From NCBI GenBank assembly GCA_965248605.1, contig CBDFJV010000006.1, positions 434,001-498,000 of the forward strand: DNA of 64,000 nt, given 5' to 3'. The stretch comes from CAUZJF01 sp965248605. Lineage in GTDB: Bacteria > Chloroflexota > Dehalococcoidia > Lucifugimonadales > CAUZJF01. The first letter of the stretch is position 1. Each line of letters starts with the position of its first letter. Shown here piece by piece: positions 51,736 through 60,054 of this stretch. The notes below the pieces were generated by a model. The model did no database searches, had not been told where the DNA came from, and saw only the letters and a list, made by a program, of their open reading frames with translations. Made by a program: the position numbers and the translations under genes.

Positions 51736-52530
51736 TCAAGCGGAACTTGCACCTCCATCCAGGTATATTGTCTCACCGGTCATGTAGTTGGACGCGTCAG
51801 CGATCAGATAATGAGCCAACAGGCCCACTTCACGAGGGTCACCGACTCTCCCAAGGGGCACGGACGTTGCGGCGTCTTTACGACGGGCCTCCAGGCTCCT
51901 CGGGTCGCCAAACTCCGGGTCGGGAAAGGAGCCCGGCGCTATCGAGTTGACGTTTATCCGGTAAGGGGCCCACTCTAAGGCAAGGGTCTGAGTAAGGCTG
52001 ACCAGTCCCGCCTTTGCGACCGAGTAGGCCAGCGCACCCGGGGTCCCTCGCCGAGCCGACGTGCTACTGATGTTTACGACCTTGCCTTTGCGCCTCCCAA
52101 TGAAATGAGGACCCAACGCTCGGCAGCCGAGGAAGGCGTGGGTAAGGTTAATGTCGACCACCCTGTTCCACTCCTCGTCGCTCAACTCCTTCTCGCTGGA
52201 GCCCGGCGGGGGAACTAGGTCTCTCGTGATCGCGTCACCGAGGTTGTTTACGAGGGCGTCCACGTGTCCCCAGCGGTCGAGCGCCATATCGACCGTCCTT
52301 TGCCAGTCGTCGGCGTCGGTGGCATCGGCCACCAGCGTCACCACGTCGTAGCCGAGTGCGTCGAACTCCTCACTCATCAGCTTGAGGTACTTGTCGGTCA
52401 AAGCGGTCACGAGGACCCGCGCTCCGGCTTCGGCGAACACACGCACTATGCCTTTGCCGATACCTCGTGCGGCGCCCGTTACAATAACGGGCCGACCATC
52501 AATCCGGAAGTCCGCTGGCACCATCGTCAT
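51736..52530 (-). CDS. SDR-family oxidoreductase
   Basis: 264 residues. The cofactor motif TGAARGIG, the NNLG strand-4 motif and the catalytic set S (NISSTSA), Y-x3-K (YSVAK) place it in classical short-chain dehydrogenases. Asp/Thr near ALTDKY after strand 2 does not settle NAD versus NADP. An insertion PPPGSSEKELSDEEW is somewhat unusual. It ends 40 bp from the IS and lies downstream of the aminotransferase-like gene in the same direction. Confidence 0.9.
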   Translation of the reverse strand: MTMVPADFRIDGRPVIVTGAARGIGKGIVRVFAEAGARVLVTALTDKYLKLMSEEFDALGYDVVTLVADATDADDWQRTVDMALDRWGHVDALVNNLGDAITRDLVPPPGSSEKELSDEEWNRVVDINLTHAFLGCRALGPHFIGRRKGKVVNISSTSARRGTPGALAYSVAKAGLVSLTQTLALEWAPYRINVNSIAPGSFPDPEFGDPRSLEARRKDAATSVPLGRVGDPREVGLLAHYLIADASNYMTGETIYLDGGASSA

Positions 52531-52557
52531 TCACGCGGCGTCGAAGAGACGGCGCCC

Positions 52558-53448
52558 CTATTCCAATGTGATCGTCGTCGTGTCCAGCTTCCCGAGTTGA
52601 TCGAGAGCCTGTTGGACAAAATCGAACTCCACGGACTTGGACCATGCCTTGACCAGTTTGTCGGTCACCGCGCCGGGGACTTCCTCGCCAAGCTTGAGTC
52701 CGTTCAGGGACGCGACCGGAAGGATGCAGAATCCCGGACCCGAGAGAAAGGCCTCGTCCGCCATATAAACATCGTACGGACTGTAGTCGCCCTCATCAAT
52801 AGGTACTTCTAGCGACTCGGCAAGCTCAACCACCGTTTGGAGAGTGGAACCGTCAACGGAGTTCTGCTGATTCGGAAGCATGATGCGGCCATTCGACACG
52901 AACAGGAACGTGGCTCCGCGGCATTCCGTGACGTTTCCCTTCGCGTCCTCTAGTAAAGCAAATGGCTCCGGAGGGCGTCTGGCACCGCCGGTACGCTGGG
53001 CCGGAACGGCGTACGTCGATGGGGTGAGAACGGTGACCCCGTCTAGATAGCCCTCCGCAAACGCCGTGAATTGGATAACGTTGACTGAAATGGCGACGCT
53101 CACATCCGAAGGAGCCTCAGACTCGGACGTCTGTTCGACACGAACAACCTGTTGAACGATGACGTCTTCGTTTTCCCCTAGGTTCGGCTTGTTGGCGTCC
53201 AAGACTTCGACGGTAGCGGATTCCATATCGTCGATCGTCAGGCCAGGGTCGAGGCTCGCCGAATCGAGACGCTTGTAGAGCGTCTCCAGGTGCTCGCGCA
53301 GCCTATATATGCTGCCCTTGAACGTTCGTTCGGAGGTGGCAACACCACCGCCTTGTTCGGGCCGACCGATCCCTATCTGGCCAGCAGCTCGGCTGTGGGG
53401 TACGAGCCTGCCGTTGAGATAAGAAACGAGCCCCGACGATTCGCTCAT
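52558..53448 (-). CDS. class IV aminotransferase-like protein lacking the catalytic lysine
   Basis: About 296 residues from ATG 53448. The N-terminal LVSYLNGRLVPHS, the middle LEDAKGNVTECRGATFLFV and the C-terminal YMADEAFLSGPGFCILPV mark the BCAT/DAAT fold. At the catalytic site, where relatives have K-x-GGNY followed by about 15 residues, this reads AQRTGGARRPPEPFALLED: Arg for the PLP lysine and a shortened loop. It may be a non-transaminase (lyase-like or binding) homologue or a decaying gene. The gene just follows sucD. Confidence 0.75.
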   Translation of the reverse strand: MSESSGLVSYLNGRLVPHSRAAGQIGIGRPEQGGGVATSERTFKGSIYRLREHLETLYKRLDSASLDPGLTIDDMESATVEVLDANKPNLGENEDVIVQQVVRVEQTSESEAPSDVSVAISVNVIQFTAFAEGYLDGVTVLTPSTYAVPAQRTGGARRPPEPFALLEDAKGNVTECRGATFLFVSNGRIMLPNQQNSVDGSTLQTVVELAESLEVPIDEGDYSPYDVYMADEAFLSGPGFCILPVASLNGLKLGEEVPGAVTDKLVKAWSKSVEFDFVQQALDQLGKLDTTTITLE

Positions 53449-53476
53449 CAGATTCAGTCCTTTATGCCAGTTGTGG

Positions 53477-54352
53477 CTAGCCCAACAGGTCCCGGACGGT
53501 AACGCCGATGTCGGCTGGGGATGGGATAGTTCGGACGCCGGCAGCCTCCAAAGCTTTGACCTTTTCGTCGGCTCGCGCGGCCTTTCCGGTGACGATCGCG
53601 CCGGCGTGCCCCATTCGCCGGCCGGGCGGCGCGCTGCGCCCAACGATCAGGGCCGCCACCGGCTTGGCGAAGTCGCTTGCGATGAACTCGGCTGCTTCCT
53701 GTTCCCGAGTCCCGCCAATCTCACCGATCAACACGACTGCGTCCGTCTCGGAGTCGTCGTTGAACATCCCAAGTATGTCCACGAAGGAGGTGCCGCTGAC
53801 CGGGTCGCCACCAATGCCGACGGAGGTCGACTGCCCGATTCCCAGCCCTGAGAGCTGTCCCGCAGCCTCGTAAGTGAGCGTCCCGCTTCTAGAAACGATA
53901 CCTATACGACCTGGTGTGTGTATCGGCCCCGGCATGATACCTACTTTGCATTTGGCGCCCGGGGATATCATTCCAGGGCAGTTCGGACCGATGAAGGTCA
54001 CGTCCTTGCCACGAATATAGCGGACGACGCGTATTGTGTCCATGACCGGGATCCCTTCGCTAATACATGTAACGGTTGAGATCCCTGAGTCTATCGCCTC
54101 GACGATTGCGTCAGCGGCGAAAGGCGCCGGAACGGACACGAAGGAGACGTTGGCGCCTGTCTCCGCCACCGCTTGAGCGACGGTGTTGTAGACCGGCACC
54201 GTGTCCTCGAACATCTGGTCACCGCGCCCAGGCGTTACCCCGGCGACGAGATTGGTCCCGTACTCCATACACCGTTTGGCATGAAAGCCTCCCTCTTGTC
54301 CGGTTATCCCTTGGACCAGGAGGCGGGTGTTCTCGTCGACGAGAATGCTCAT
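53477..54352 (-). CDS. sucD: succinyl-CoA ligase alpha subunit
   Basis: 291 residues. The CoA-binding domain (VQGITGQEGGFHAKRCMEYG, GPNCPGMISPG) and the active-site His in GHAGAIV, phosphorylated during catalysis, are present, as is SRSGTLTYEA. It works with SucC in the TCA cycle. ATG 54352 overlaps the stop of a PIN-domain gene by four bases (ATGA), so SucD translation is coupled to a toxin-like gene rather than to sucC. Confidence 0.96.
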   Translation of the reverse strand: MSILVDENTRLLVQGITGQEGGFHAKRCMEYGTNLVAGVTPGRGDQMFEDTVPVYNTVAQAVAETGANVSFVSVPAPFAADAIVEAIDSGISTVTCISEGIPVMDTIRVVRYIRGKDVTFIGPNCPGMISPGAKCKVGIMPGPIHTPGRIGIVSRSGTLTYEAAGQLSGLGIGQSTSVGIGGDPVSGTSFVDILGMFNDDSETDAVVLIGEIGGTREQEAAEFIASDFAKPVAALIVGRSAPPGRRMGHAGAIVTGKAARADEKVKALEAAGVRTIPSPADIGVTVRDLLG

Positions 54353-54774
54353 TCGGCGGCACCGACACCAACCAGCTCGAAGTCGAACTCAGTTTGCGCC
54401 TGGGCGAAGTCGTTGTCGAAGGCGAGTGCCAATCTGGTTCCTCGCTCTCTGATACAGACGAAGCTCGCGCAGTCCACTACGCTCCAACGCTTGTCGTGGT
54501 GACTGGGGAAAACCCTGACAGCTTCGCCCTCGAACTCGGCGGCGTCAACTATGGTCGTCGTGCGTTCGACCATCTCTAGCGCTTGCAGCGCCAAGTCGTG
54601 CCTGTCTTTTCCATTGAGGAAGGTCACGGCTTCGTAGAGAGTCCAGTTGGTTGTCACGGTAGGTCTGTCCCGTTGTAACGCGGTGGCCCAGAAAAGCATC
54701 CCGTCGATGTGATGTTGGTCTCTGGGAAATGTGACAGCTATCCAGAAGCTTGCATCGACGAACGTCTCGTTCAT
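54349..54774 (-). CDS. PIN-domain protein (VapC-like) between sucC and sucD
   Basis: 141 residues with acidic residues in FVDASFWIA, LYEAVTFLNG, VVDCASFV and AFDNDFAQA in PIN order, implying Mg-dependent ribonuclease activity. The stop codon overlaps the sucD ATG. The gene upstream, 18 bp away, is the probable antitoxin. It is a different PIN subgroup from the one at 24511 (shorter, with a KDRHDLALQAL region). Confidence 0.84.
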   Translation of the reverse strand: MNETFVDASFWIAVTFPRDQHHIDGMLFWATALQRDRPTVTTNWTLYEAVTFLNGKDRHDLALQALEMVERTTTIVDAAEFEGEAVRVFPSHHDKRWSVVDCASFVCIRERGTRLALAFDNDFAQAQTEFDFELVGVGAAE

Positions 54775-54792
54775 GTTACGGCCGTTGAGGCG

Positions 54793-55215
54793 TCATCCAT
54801 AGACGTACTTGTCGAGGTTCTCGGAAGCATCGGTTGGCTCTGATTCGCTTAACTCCACCGAATCGATCTCTTCCGTTATGCGAAACGCTGCCTCAACATC
54901 CTCGGGGCTTCTATTCGCAGGCTGCGTCGGTGGGCTTTCAAGGATCTTCATAGCGGCTTCGACATCTATCATCAGCGGCCTTTCGCCTTCTCTCATGTTT
55001 TGCGACAAACGAGCAGCCGCACGACTGACGACCATCAAGAGGGACTCTAATACCGCTTGATTTACTGCGAAGGCTTGCTGTCGGGAGAACTCCGGGACCT
55101 GGCCAGCACGATCCGCACTGGGTGCGATCGAAGGTTTACGGCCGGACCGTTCTCGTATGTCCCGGCTGAACTTACGATGTTCATTTGTCAAATGCGTTGG
55201 ACCAGCGATAACCAT
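54793..55215 (-). CDS. probable antitoxin partner of the PIN protein
   Basis: 140 residues, no family recognised. The N-terminal half is basic (KFSRDIRERSGRKP) and the C-terminal third very acidic (EDVEAAFRITEEIDSVELSE), a layout common in VapB-like antitoxins where the acidic tail wraps the toxin. The assignment rests on position immediately upstream of the PIN gene. ATG 55215. Confidence 0.5.
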   Translation of the reverse strand: MVIAGPTHLTNEHRKFSRDIRERSGRKPSIAPSADRAGQVPEFSRQQAFAVNQAVLESLLMVVSRAAARLSQNMREGERPLMIDVEAAMKILESPPTQPANRSPEDVEAAFRITEEIDSVELSESEPTDASENLDKYVYG

Positions 55216-55337
55216 CCGTTAACTCCGTCGCTCTATGAACGCGGACCTGATAGACGTTGCCCGTGCCAGTATCGCTTCAGGTAAGCGGGCTGAGATTCGG
55301 GATCCGAAAGGGAACAACACCTCAAGCGAAAGGACTT

Positions 55338-55847
55338 TCAAGTCCATGCTTTCCAGGTAAACGGTATAGGCATGTCATCATCGTCGTCTAGTTTCACCAA
55401 CGTGATTCCTCTAACTTGATCGTAGGCACTTGGACTGTTCGACGAGGCCTGAATATCCAGAGGAAACAGTTTGTTTGCGTCTGAATGCGGGAACTCAAAC
55501 GAAGCTGCGCATTCGAACGGTACTTCGTGTGGTAAGGCTGACAATACAGTCAGGAGCCGAGAGCCAAGCTTGAACTCGCGATTCCCTGGCCTTGGTTTCC
55601 TTTGGGAGACCAGTACGTCATAGTGGAACTGGATTTCGTAGTCAGGCTTACGTTCTTTCCTTGCCACGGACGGCTGCAGAAACTGGTTCCATCGCTCGAA
55701 GGGTACTCTTTCTTTGTAACTCCAGCTTCGTCTTTGGTTTAGGTCTACCCCGAATTCTGATTCAATCTGTCGCCGCATTCGTTCGTGGAGCGTAACGGTT
55801 CCAGCGAACAGAAGGTGGCTGCACGACGCCTTGTAGAGATCTATCAC
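55338..55847 (-). CDS. hypothetical protein coupled to sucC
   Basis: 169 residues, unrecognised. GTG 55847 overlaps the sucC stop by four bases (GTGA), indicating translational coupling. Aromatic- and charge-rich (RRSWSYKERVPFERWNQFL, PDYEIQFHYDVLV), with DDDDDMPIPFTW at the end; no membrane segments. With the two genes after it, it forms a three-gene insert between sucC and sucD and could be a further part of that module. Confidence 0.55.
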   Translation of the reverse strand: MIDLYKASCSHLLFAGTVTLHERMRRQIESEFGVDLNQRRSWSYKERVPFERWNQFLQPSVARKERKPDYEIQFHYDVLVSQRKPRPGNREFKLGSRLLTVLSALPHEVPFECAASFEFPHSDANKLFPLDIQASSNSPSAYDQVRGITLVKLDDDDDMPIPFTWKAWT

Positions 55848-56995
55848 GACTTAATGGCCGCGGCGGCCTCGTTGAGGTCGTTGACCAGGGTTACGTCGAG
55901 ACTCGATTCTGAAAGCAGCTTTCGCCCTTCGTCGGCGTTCGTCCCCCGCATCCGGACAACCATGGGTCGCATTCGTCCTGGTTGCGACTCAGACGCCATC
56001 AGGACGCCTCTCGCCACTATGTCGCACCTTAGAATGCCTCCGAAGATGTTGATCAGCACGGTGTCCACGTTAGGGTCAGAAAGCACGATTCTCAAGGCCT
56101 GGGCCACCTTCTCTTCGTCCGCCCCTCCTCCGACGTCGAGGAAGTTGGCCGGAGCGGCACCAGCGGCGTGAGTTACGTCCATGGTGGCCATGGCAAGCCC
56201 CGCGCCATTGACGATGCATCCCACGTTGCCGTCGAGCTTTACGTAGCTGATTCCGTACTCGCCAGCCTCAGCCTCAAGGGGATCTTCCTGTGCAGGGTCG
56301 TGTAAGGCGCGCAAGTCGTCGTGACGGAAGAGGGCATCATCGTCGAAGCCAAGTTTGGCGTCGGCTGCGAGCAGACGGCCGTCGGTCGTTACGACCAGCG
56401 GGTTGATCTCGATGAGTGAGCAGTCGCTCTCCTCGAACACCCGATAGAGGGCGGCGGCCATCTCTGTTACTGTCCGTACGAGTTTCGGCTCGACGTTCAG
56501 GCTGTAGGCGATCCTGCGTCCCTGGTAGGGCTGCAGGCCAAGTACGGGGTCGATAGCGACCTTCAGGAGCTTGTCGGGGGTCTGCTCGGCCACCTCTTCG
56601 ATGTCCATGCCTCCTGATTCGCTCGCCATAGCGACGACGCCCTCGGCGGCACCGTCGACGACGAACCCGAGGTAGAGCTCATTAGCGACGTCCAAAGCCT
56701 CTTCGACGAGGACTCCTCGGACCGGCACTCCTTGTGGACTAGTCTGGAAGGTCACGAGGTTCGTGCCTATAAGCGAGGCCGCGGCGCGCTCCGCCCCTTC
56801 TGGGCTATCGACGATCTTTACGCCACCGGCCTTCCCTCGGCCTCCCGCGTGCACCTGAGCCTTGACGACCGATCGCTTGCCCAGGCGTTCGGCGATGTCA
56901 CGTGCTGCTGACGGAGTCGCAGCATAGTCGCCTTCGGGGACGGCTATCCCGGCATTCGAGAGGATCTTCTTAGCCTGGTATTCGTGGACCTTCAC
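55844..56995 (-). CDS. sucC: succinyl-CoA ligase beta subunit
   Basis: 383 residues. ATP-grasp fold: HEYQAKKILSNAGIAVPEG opens the domain, VKAQVHAGGRGKAGGVK binds nucleotide, and GLAMATMDVTHAAGAAPANFLDVGGGA and NIFGGILRCD are signature segments. It is the nucleotide-binding half of the TCA-cycle enzyme. It heads the minus-strand operon sucC - 169-aa gene - antitoxin - PIN - sucD - class IV homologue - SDR. The 209-bp gap upstream (56996-57204) shows no recognisable feature. Confidence 0.96.
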   Translation of the reverse strand: MKVHEYQAKKILSNAGIAVPEGDYAATPSAARDIAERLGKRSVVKAQVHAGGRGKAGGVKIVDSPEGAERAAASLIGTNLVTFQTSPQGVPVRGVLVEEALDVANELYLGFVVDGAAEGVVAMASESGGMDIEEVAEQTPDKLLKVAIDPVLGLQPYQGRRIAYSLNVEPKLVRTVTEMAAALYRVFEESDCSLIEINPLVVTTDGRLLAADAKLGFDDDALFRHDDLRALHDPAQEDPLEAEAGEYGISYVKLDGNVGCIVNGAGLAMATMDVTHAAGAAPANFLDVGGGADEEKVAQALRIVLSDPNVDTVLINIFGGILRCDIVARGVLMASESQPGRMRPMVVRMRGTNADEGRKLLSESSLDVTLVNDLNEAAAAIKS

Positions 56996-57204
56996 GTGTT
57001 AGCTCTCTGCCTATCCGAGGTCAGCATTATTCAGCGTGTCGGTGTGCGATTCTGGCGTCGCTCGACGCCGACGAAGAACATTGGGCCATTTGTCTTGGTA
57101 TTGGCGGAGGGGGTGGGAGTCGAAGGCCAGCCGCTTTCGCGGCTAATATCAGGAGATATACCGTGTGGACGTACCAAAATACATACCAAGCAACGAACCT
57201 AAAG

Positions 57205-57894
57205 TTAATACGTCACCGCCGACCACCGCACCTCACCGATAATCTCCGTGCCGTACAGCATGGGCACAGTCTCCCAGTCGGGGTGATCACTCACGCTCTG
57301 CCAGCGCCCTTCTTCGTCCTTGCCAACTCGCTTTACCACCAGGCCTTCTTCGGTCCGCATGACATAGATGCGGCCCTCATGCGGCTCCGTTCGTATGTGG
57401 TCCACCAGGATCGAGCAGCCGTCCGGCAGAGTCGGCTCCATCGACGACCCTCTGACGCTGGTGATGTTGGCCTGCTCCGGATCGATGGAATGATCTTGCA
57501 GCCAGTCGTTGCGGAACCACAGAAAGCCAATCGGTGTCTCGTCATAGGCCTCCGCGCCAACACCTGCCGCTGGAGCAAGCTCCAATACCTCCACGGGACT
57601 CCTGTTGGGTGCGCTGTCGTTCGCGTCGTAGACCCCTCTGATTTCGGCAATGGCACGTCCGCCCGCGCCATTGCGGTCTGCCACCGGCGTGGGGTCGTCG
57701 GTGAGGCCAAGCAGGTAGTCAGCGGATACGTCAAGTTCCCTGGCGACCGTCGCCAATGCAACTGAGCGTAAGCCGACCCGTCCAGCTTCCACGTGTGAAA
57801 TCAACGTCCGGTCTCGATTCAACGCTGTAGCCACGTCTATCTGTGAAAGTCCTGCACGCTTTCGCGACTTCGCCAATCTCTCGCCGAGTAACAT
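57205..57894 (-). CDS. CI/LexA-type prophage repressor (HTH plus S24 peptidase)
   Basis: 229 residues. An N-terminal HTH_3 (RLAKSRKRAGLSQIDVATAL...RTLISHVEAGRVGL) is followed by a linker with the Ala-Gly cleavage site (LAPAAGVGAE) and the S24 domain with Ser in SMEPTLPDG and Lys in LVVKRVG. RecA-stimulated self-cleavage would induce the element. ATG 57894 (MLLGERLAKSRKRAG) with AGGGAC upstream is chosen; the open frame extends across the operators. A truncated relative lies at 43927. Confidence 0.9.
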   Translation of the reverse strand: MLLGERLAKSRKRAGLSQIDVATALNRDRTLISHVEAGRVGLRSVALATVARELDVSADYLLGLTDDPTPVADRNGAGGRAIAEIRGVYDANDSAPNRSPVEVLELAPAAGVGAEAYDETPIGFLWFRNDWLQDHSIDPEQANITSVRGSSMEPTLPDGCSILVDHIRTEPHEGRIYVMRTEEGLVVKRVGKDEEGRWQSVSDHPDWETVPMLYGTEIIGEVRWSAVTY

Positions 57895-57923
57895 GTCCCT
57901 ACTAAAGTAGCGCAATTCATCTC

Positions 57924-57971
57924 TTGACAGGTGAATACCCTTCACTATAATTGAGGGTGAATATAATTCAC
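57924..57971 (+). promoter_or_regulatory. rightward early promoter overlapped by two operators
   Basis: TTGACA (57924-57929), 16 bp, TATAAT (57946-57951): both hexamers are consensus. The spacer contains GTGAATACCCTTCAC (57931-57945), and a second site GTGAATATAATTCAC (57957-57971) lies just downstream. They share half-site GTGAA/TTCAC with 15-bp length and 26-bp spacing. Repressor binding would block the promoter directly. An extra ATTCA half-site lies at about 57915. Confidence 0.8.
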
Positions 57972-57991
57972 TTACGGGAAGAGGTTGGCAC

Positions 57992-58270
57992 TTGGCATCG
58001 TCTAACACCATCGCCATTCGACAGAGGTTAGCTGCCTTAGACATTTTCCAATGGGCGCTAGCTAAGGCCCTGGGGGTTAGTCAGGGGGCCCTAAGCCAAT
58101 GGCTGCGCGATCTGCCCCCCTTGCCCGCCGGCATGGAGGCCCGCATAGACGCGGCGCTGGATCAGATAGAAGAGGAGCAGCGCGTAGCGGCGGAAGCAAT
58201 CGAGAAGCTACGAGCGGAGCGCGCGGCTCAGGAGGCGCGGGAGCGTGCGCTGGCCGAGGAGGCGGAGTGA
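57992..58270 (+). CDS. Cro/YdaS-like HTH protein
   Basis: 92 residues from TTG 57992 (GGAAGAGG upstream). QWALAKALGVSQGALSQWLR is a helix-turn-helix, followed by a long charged coiled coil (DQIEEEQRVAAEAIEKLRAE). First gene of the rightward transcript and divergent from the repressor, hence a Cro-like antagonist by position. Stop overlaps the next GTG (GTGA). Confidence 0.78.
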   Translation: MASSNTIAIRQRLAALDIFQWALAKALGVSQGALSQWLRDLPPLPAGMEARIDAALDQIEEEQRVAAEAIEKLRAERAAQEARERALAEEAE

Positions 58271-58506
58271 CGACCACAACCCGCATACTCCGACGCGCCG
58301 AGGTGCTGCATTACGTGGGCTTGGGTAAAACCACACTCTACAAGCTCATCTCGCAGGGCGAGTTTCCGCGCCCCGTCCGGCTCGGCCGCCGTGCCGTGGG
58401 CTGGCGAGTGGAGGAGGTAGAGGCGTGGCTCTTCTCGCGCCAGCACGTCAGTCCAGCGGCTCAGGAGGCCAAGGAGACCAAAGGGCTAGCGAGGCCGAGA
58501 AGCTAA
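58267..58506 (+). CDS. AlpA/excisionase-like HTH protein
   Basis: 79 residues from GTG 58267. RRAEVLHYVGLGKTTLYKLI, then FPRPVRLGRRAVGWRVEEVEAWL is the standard AlpA (MerR-like winged HTH) pattern. Such proteins activate excision or integrase genes of mobile elements. GTGA overlap with the Cro-like gene indicates coupling. Confidence 0.85.
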   Translation: MTTTTRILRRAEVLHYVGLGKTTLYKLISQGEFPRPVRLGRRAVGWRVEEVEAWLFSRQHVSPAAQEAKETKGLARPRS

Positions 58507-58606
58507 CGGGCATCGATTTCGACTGGCAAGCCAAAGAGCAAAGGAGGAGGAGGAGAAAAAGTAAGTGGCCACAACGGTTGACACAAGCGGAGAGGGAGGA
58601 CGGGTT

Positions 58607-59416
58607 ATGACGACTGTATGGACGCAAGAGGCGGACGCACGGTTACGGGACTATCTCGCGTCACACGAGTTGGTCGCCGGCATCGGGACGGAGGAGTTGG
58701 CCTGCTCGGTCGCGGCGATCAACCTCGCACTCACTGAGAAGGTAACGGACGCCATCCCGAAGTGTATGTCCAAGGTTATCGGTCAATGGATGATTGTCGT
58801 CCAAGACGCGATGCCCTCGGAGATGCGCAACTCGCCGGGGTGGAAGCGTTTGCTGCCGATGGCCGCTGGCACGGGCCGTGAGAGGGAGGAGGAGCGGCTA
58901 GCTCTGGTCATGGATTGGATGTGGGGGACGGTGCTCCCCGATTTACAGAGCGTAGCGGATCAGGGCGGCTTCGGCGCCGAGTGGCGGACGATGTGCGTGG
59001 AGAAGTCTCCTGAGGCTGCTAAGGCCACCGCCGAGGCTGCCATTGACGCCACCAGGGCCGCCGCCGGGACCGCCGCCGGGGACGCCGCCTGGGACGCCAG
59101 GGACGCCGCCAGGGCCGCCCCCGGGGCTGCCAGGGCCGCCGCCTGGGAGCGGTACGACCCTGTTGGGCTGTTGGCGCGGTTGGTGGCGGAGTCGGAGGAG
59201 GTAGTCACCAGAGGCACCAGTTATGAGAACCGGGCGAACCTTGCCCCTGCATTCTATCGCCAGGTCATACGGCGCTATGAGGGCACCAGACGCGGCCAGC
59301 ATCACGGCAGGTCATTCGTCGGGATCGAGCTCAATCCCGACTACGTCGAGCTGGCGCGCCGACGCATCACGAACGACGCCCCGCTCTTGAACGTGCCCGC
59401 GGAGGCGTTGCAGTGA
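58607..59416 (+). CDS. chimeric Ala-rich phage protein with a methyltransferase tail
   Basis: About 269 residues from ATG 58607 (AGGGAGGA upstream). The N-terminal 130 residues are of an unnamed phage type (LVMDWMWGTVLPDLQ, GFGAEWRTMC). An Ala/Asp-rich low-complexity stretch (AAGDAAWDARDAARAA) follows, then WERYDPVGLLARLV. The last 40 residues, HGRSFVGIELNPDYVELARR, are the C-terminal end of N4/N6 DNA methyltransferases without the rest of the enzyme. An internal deletion probably fused two genes in frame. Confidence 0.6.
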   Translation: MTTVWTQEADARLRDYLASHELVAGIGTEELACSVAAINLALTEKVTDAIPKCMSKVIGQWMIVVQDAMPSEMRNSPGWKRLLPMAAGTGREREEERLALVMDWMWGTVLPDLQSVADQGGFGAEWRTMCVEKSPEAAKATAEAAIDATRAAAGTAAGDAAWDARDAARAAPGAARAAAWERYDPVGLLARLVAESEEVVTRGTSYENRANLAPAFYRQVIRRYEGTRRGQHHGRSFVGIELNPDYVELARRRITNDAPLLNVPAEALQ

Positions 59417-59462
59417 GCTTCATGAAGGAAAGTCAGCATGGCTTGGGTGTCTGGAGTGGGCG

Positions 59463-60014
59463 ATGGCCATTTTGCGCGACGCTGAACAGGTAGCGGACGA
59501 CTTGGTGCGCCTGCTAGCTCCTCGCTGCGAGCGCATCCAGATCGCCGGCTCGATCCGGCGAAAGCGTCCCCAGGTCAAGGACATCGAGCTGCTCTGCGTC
59601 TCGAAGGCGTGGAGCACGCAGGACCTTTTCGGCGGCCTTGCCACGAACGGCTACGAGCTCGACCTGAAGCTCGACGAGCTGGTTGCCGACGGCTCAGTTC
59701 TGAAGAAGCGACCGAACAGGGCTGGGCGCTACAGCTACGGCGAGAAGAACAAGCTGCTCACGCACGTCCCCAGCGGGATCCCCGTCGACATCTTCAGTGT
59801 CCCGGTCACGAATTGGGGCATGGCGCTCGTGGTCCGCACGGGGCCGAAGGAGATGAACATCCGCATGATGGCCCGCTTCAAAGAGATGGGCATGAGGGGT
59901 CACGCCTACGGTGGCGTAACGGACCAGGATGGCACCGAGGTGACGTGCCCGTCCGAGGCCAAGGTGTTCGAGCTGCTGGGGTGGCGCTACGTGCCGCCCG
60001 AGTCGCGGATGTAG
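59463..60014 (+). CDS. PolX-like nucleotidyltransferase
   Basis: 183 residues. IQIAGSIRRKRPQVKDIELLC is the GS...D-x-D/E motif of the polymerase beta superfamily. IPVDIFSV carries the third acidic residue, and the C-terminal VFELLGWRYVPPESR matches the family X thumb/palm end. It lacks the helix-hairpin-helix domains of cellular PolX. It could act in gap filling, terminal addition or as a nucleotidyltransferase effector. ATG 59463 with GGAG upstream. Confidence 0.75.
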   Translation: MAILRDAEQVADDLVRLLAPRCERIQIAGSIRRKRPQVKDIELLCVSKAWSTQDLFGGLATNGYELDLKLDELVADGSVLKKRPNRAGRYSYGEKNKLLTHVPSGIPVDIFSVPVTNWGMALVVRTGPKEMNIRMMARFKEMGMRGHAYGGVTDQDGTEVTCPSEAKVFELLGWRYVPPESRM

Positions 60015-60054
60015 CGGGGAGACGTCGATAGCCAAGGTAGCCTTCCTCATAACC

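Noticed and set aside
58425..58610. 61-residue frame after the AlpA-like gene
   Set aside because: It begins inside the AlpA gene in another phase and has no ribosome site; only its basic C-terminal part looks protein-like.
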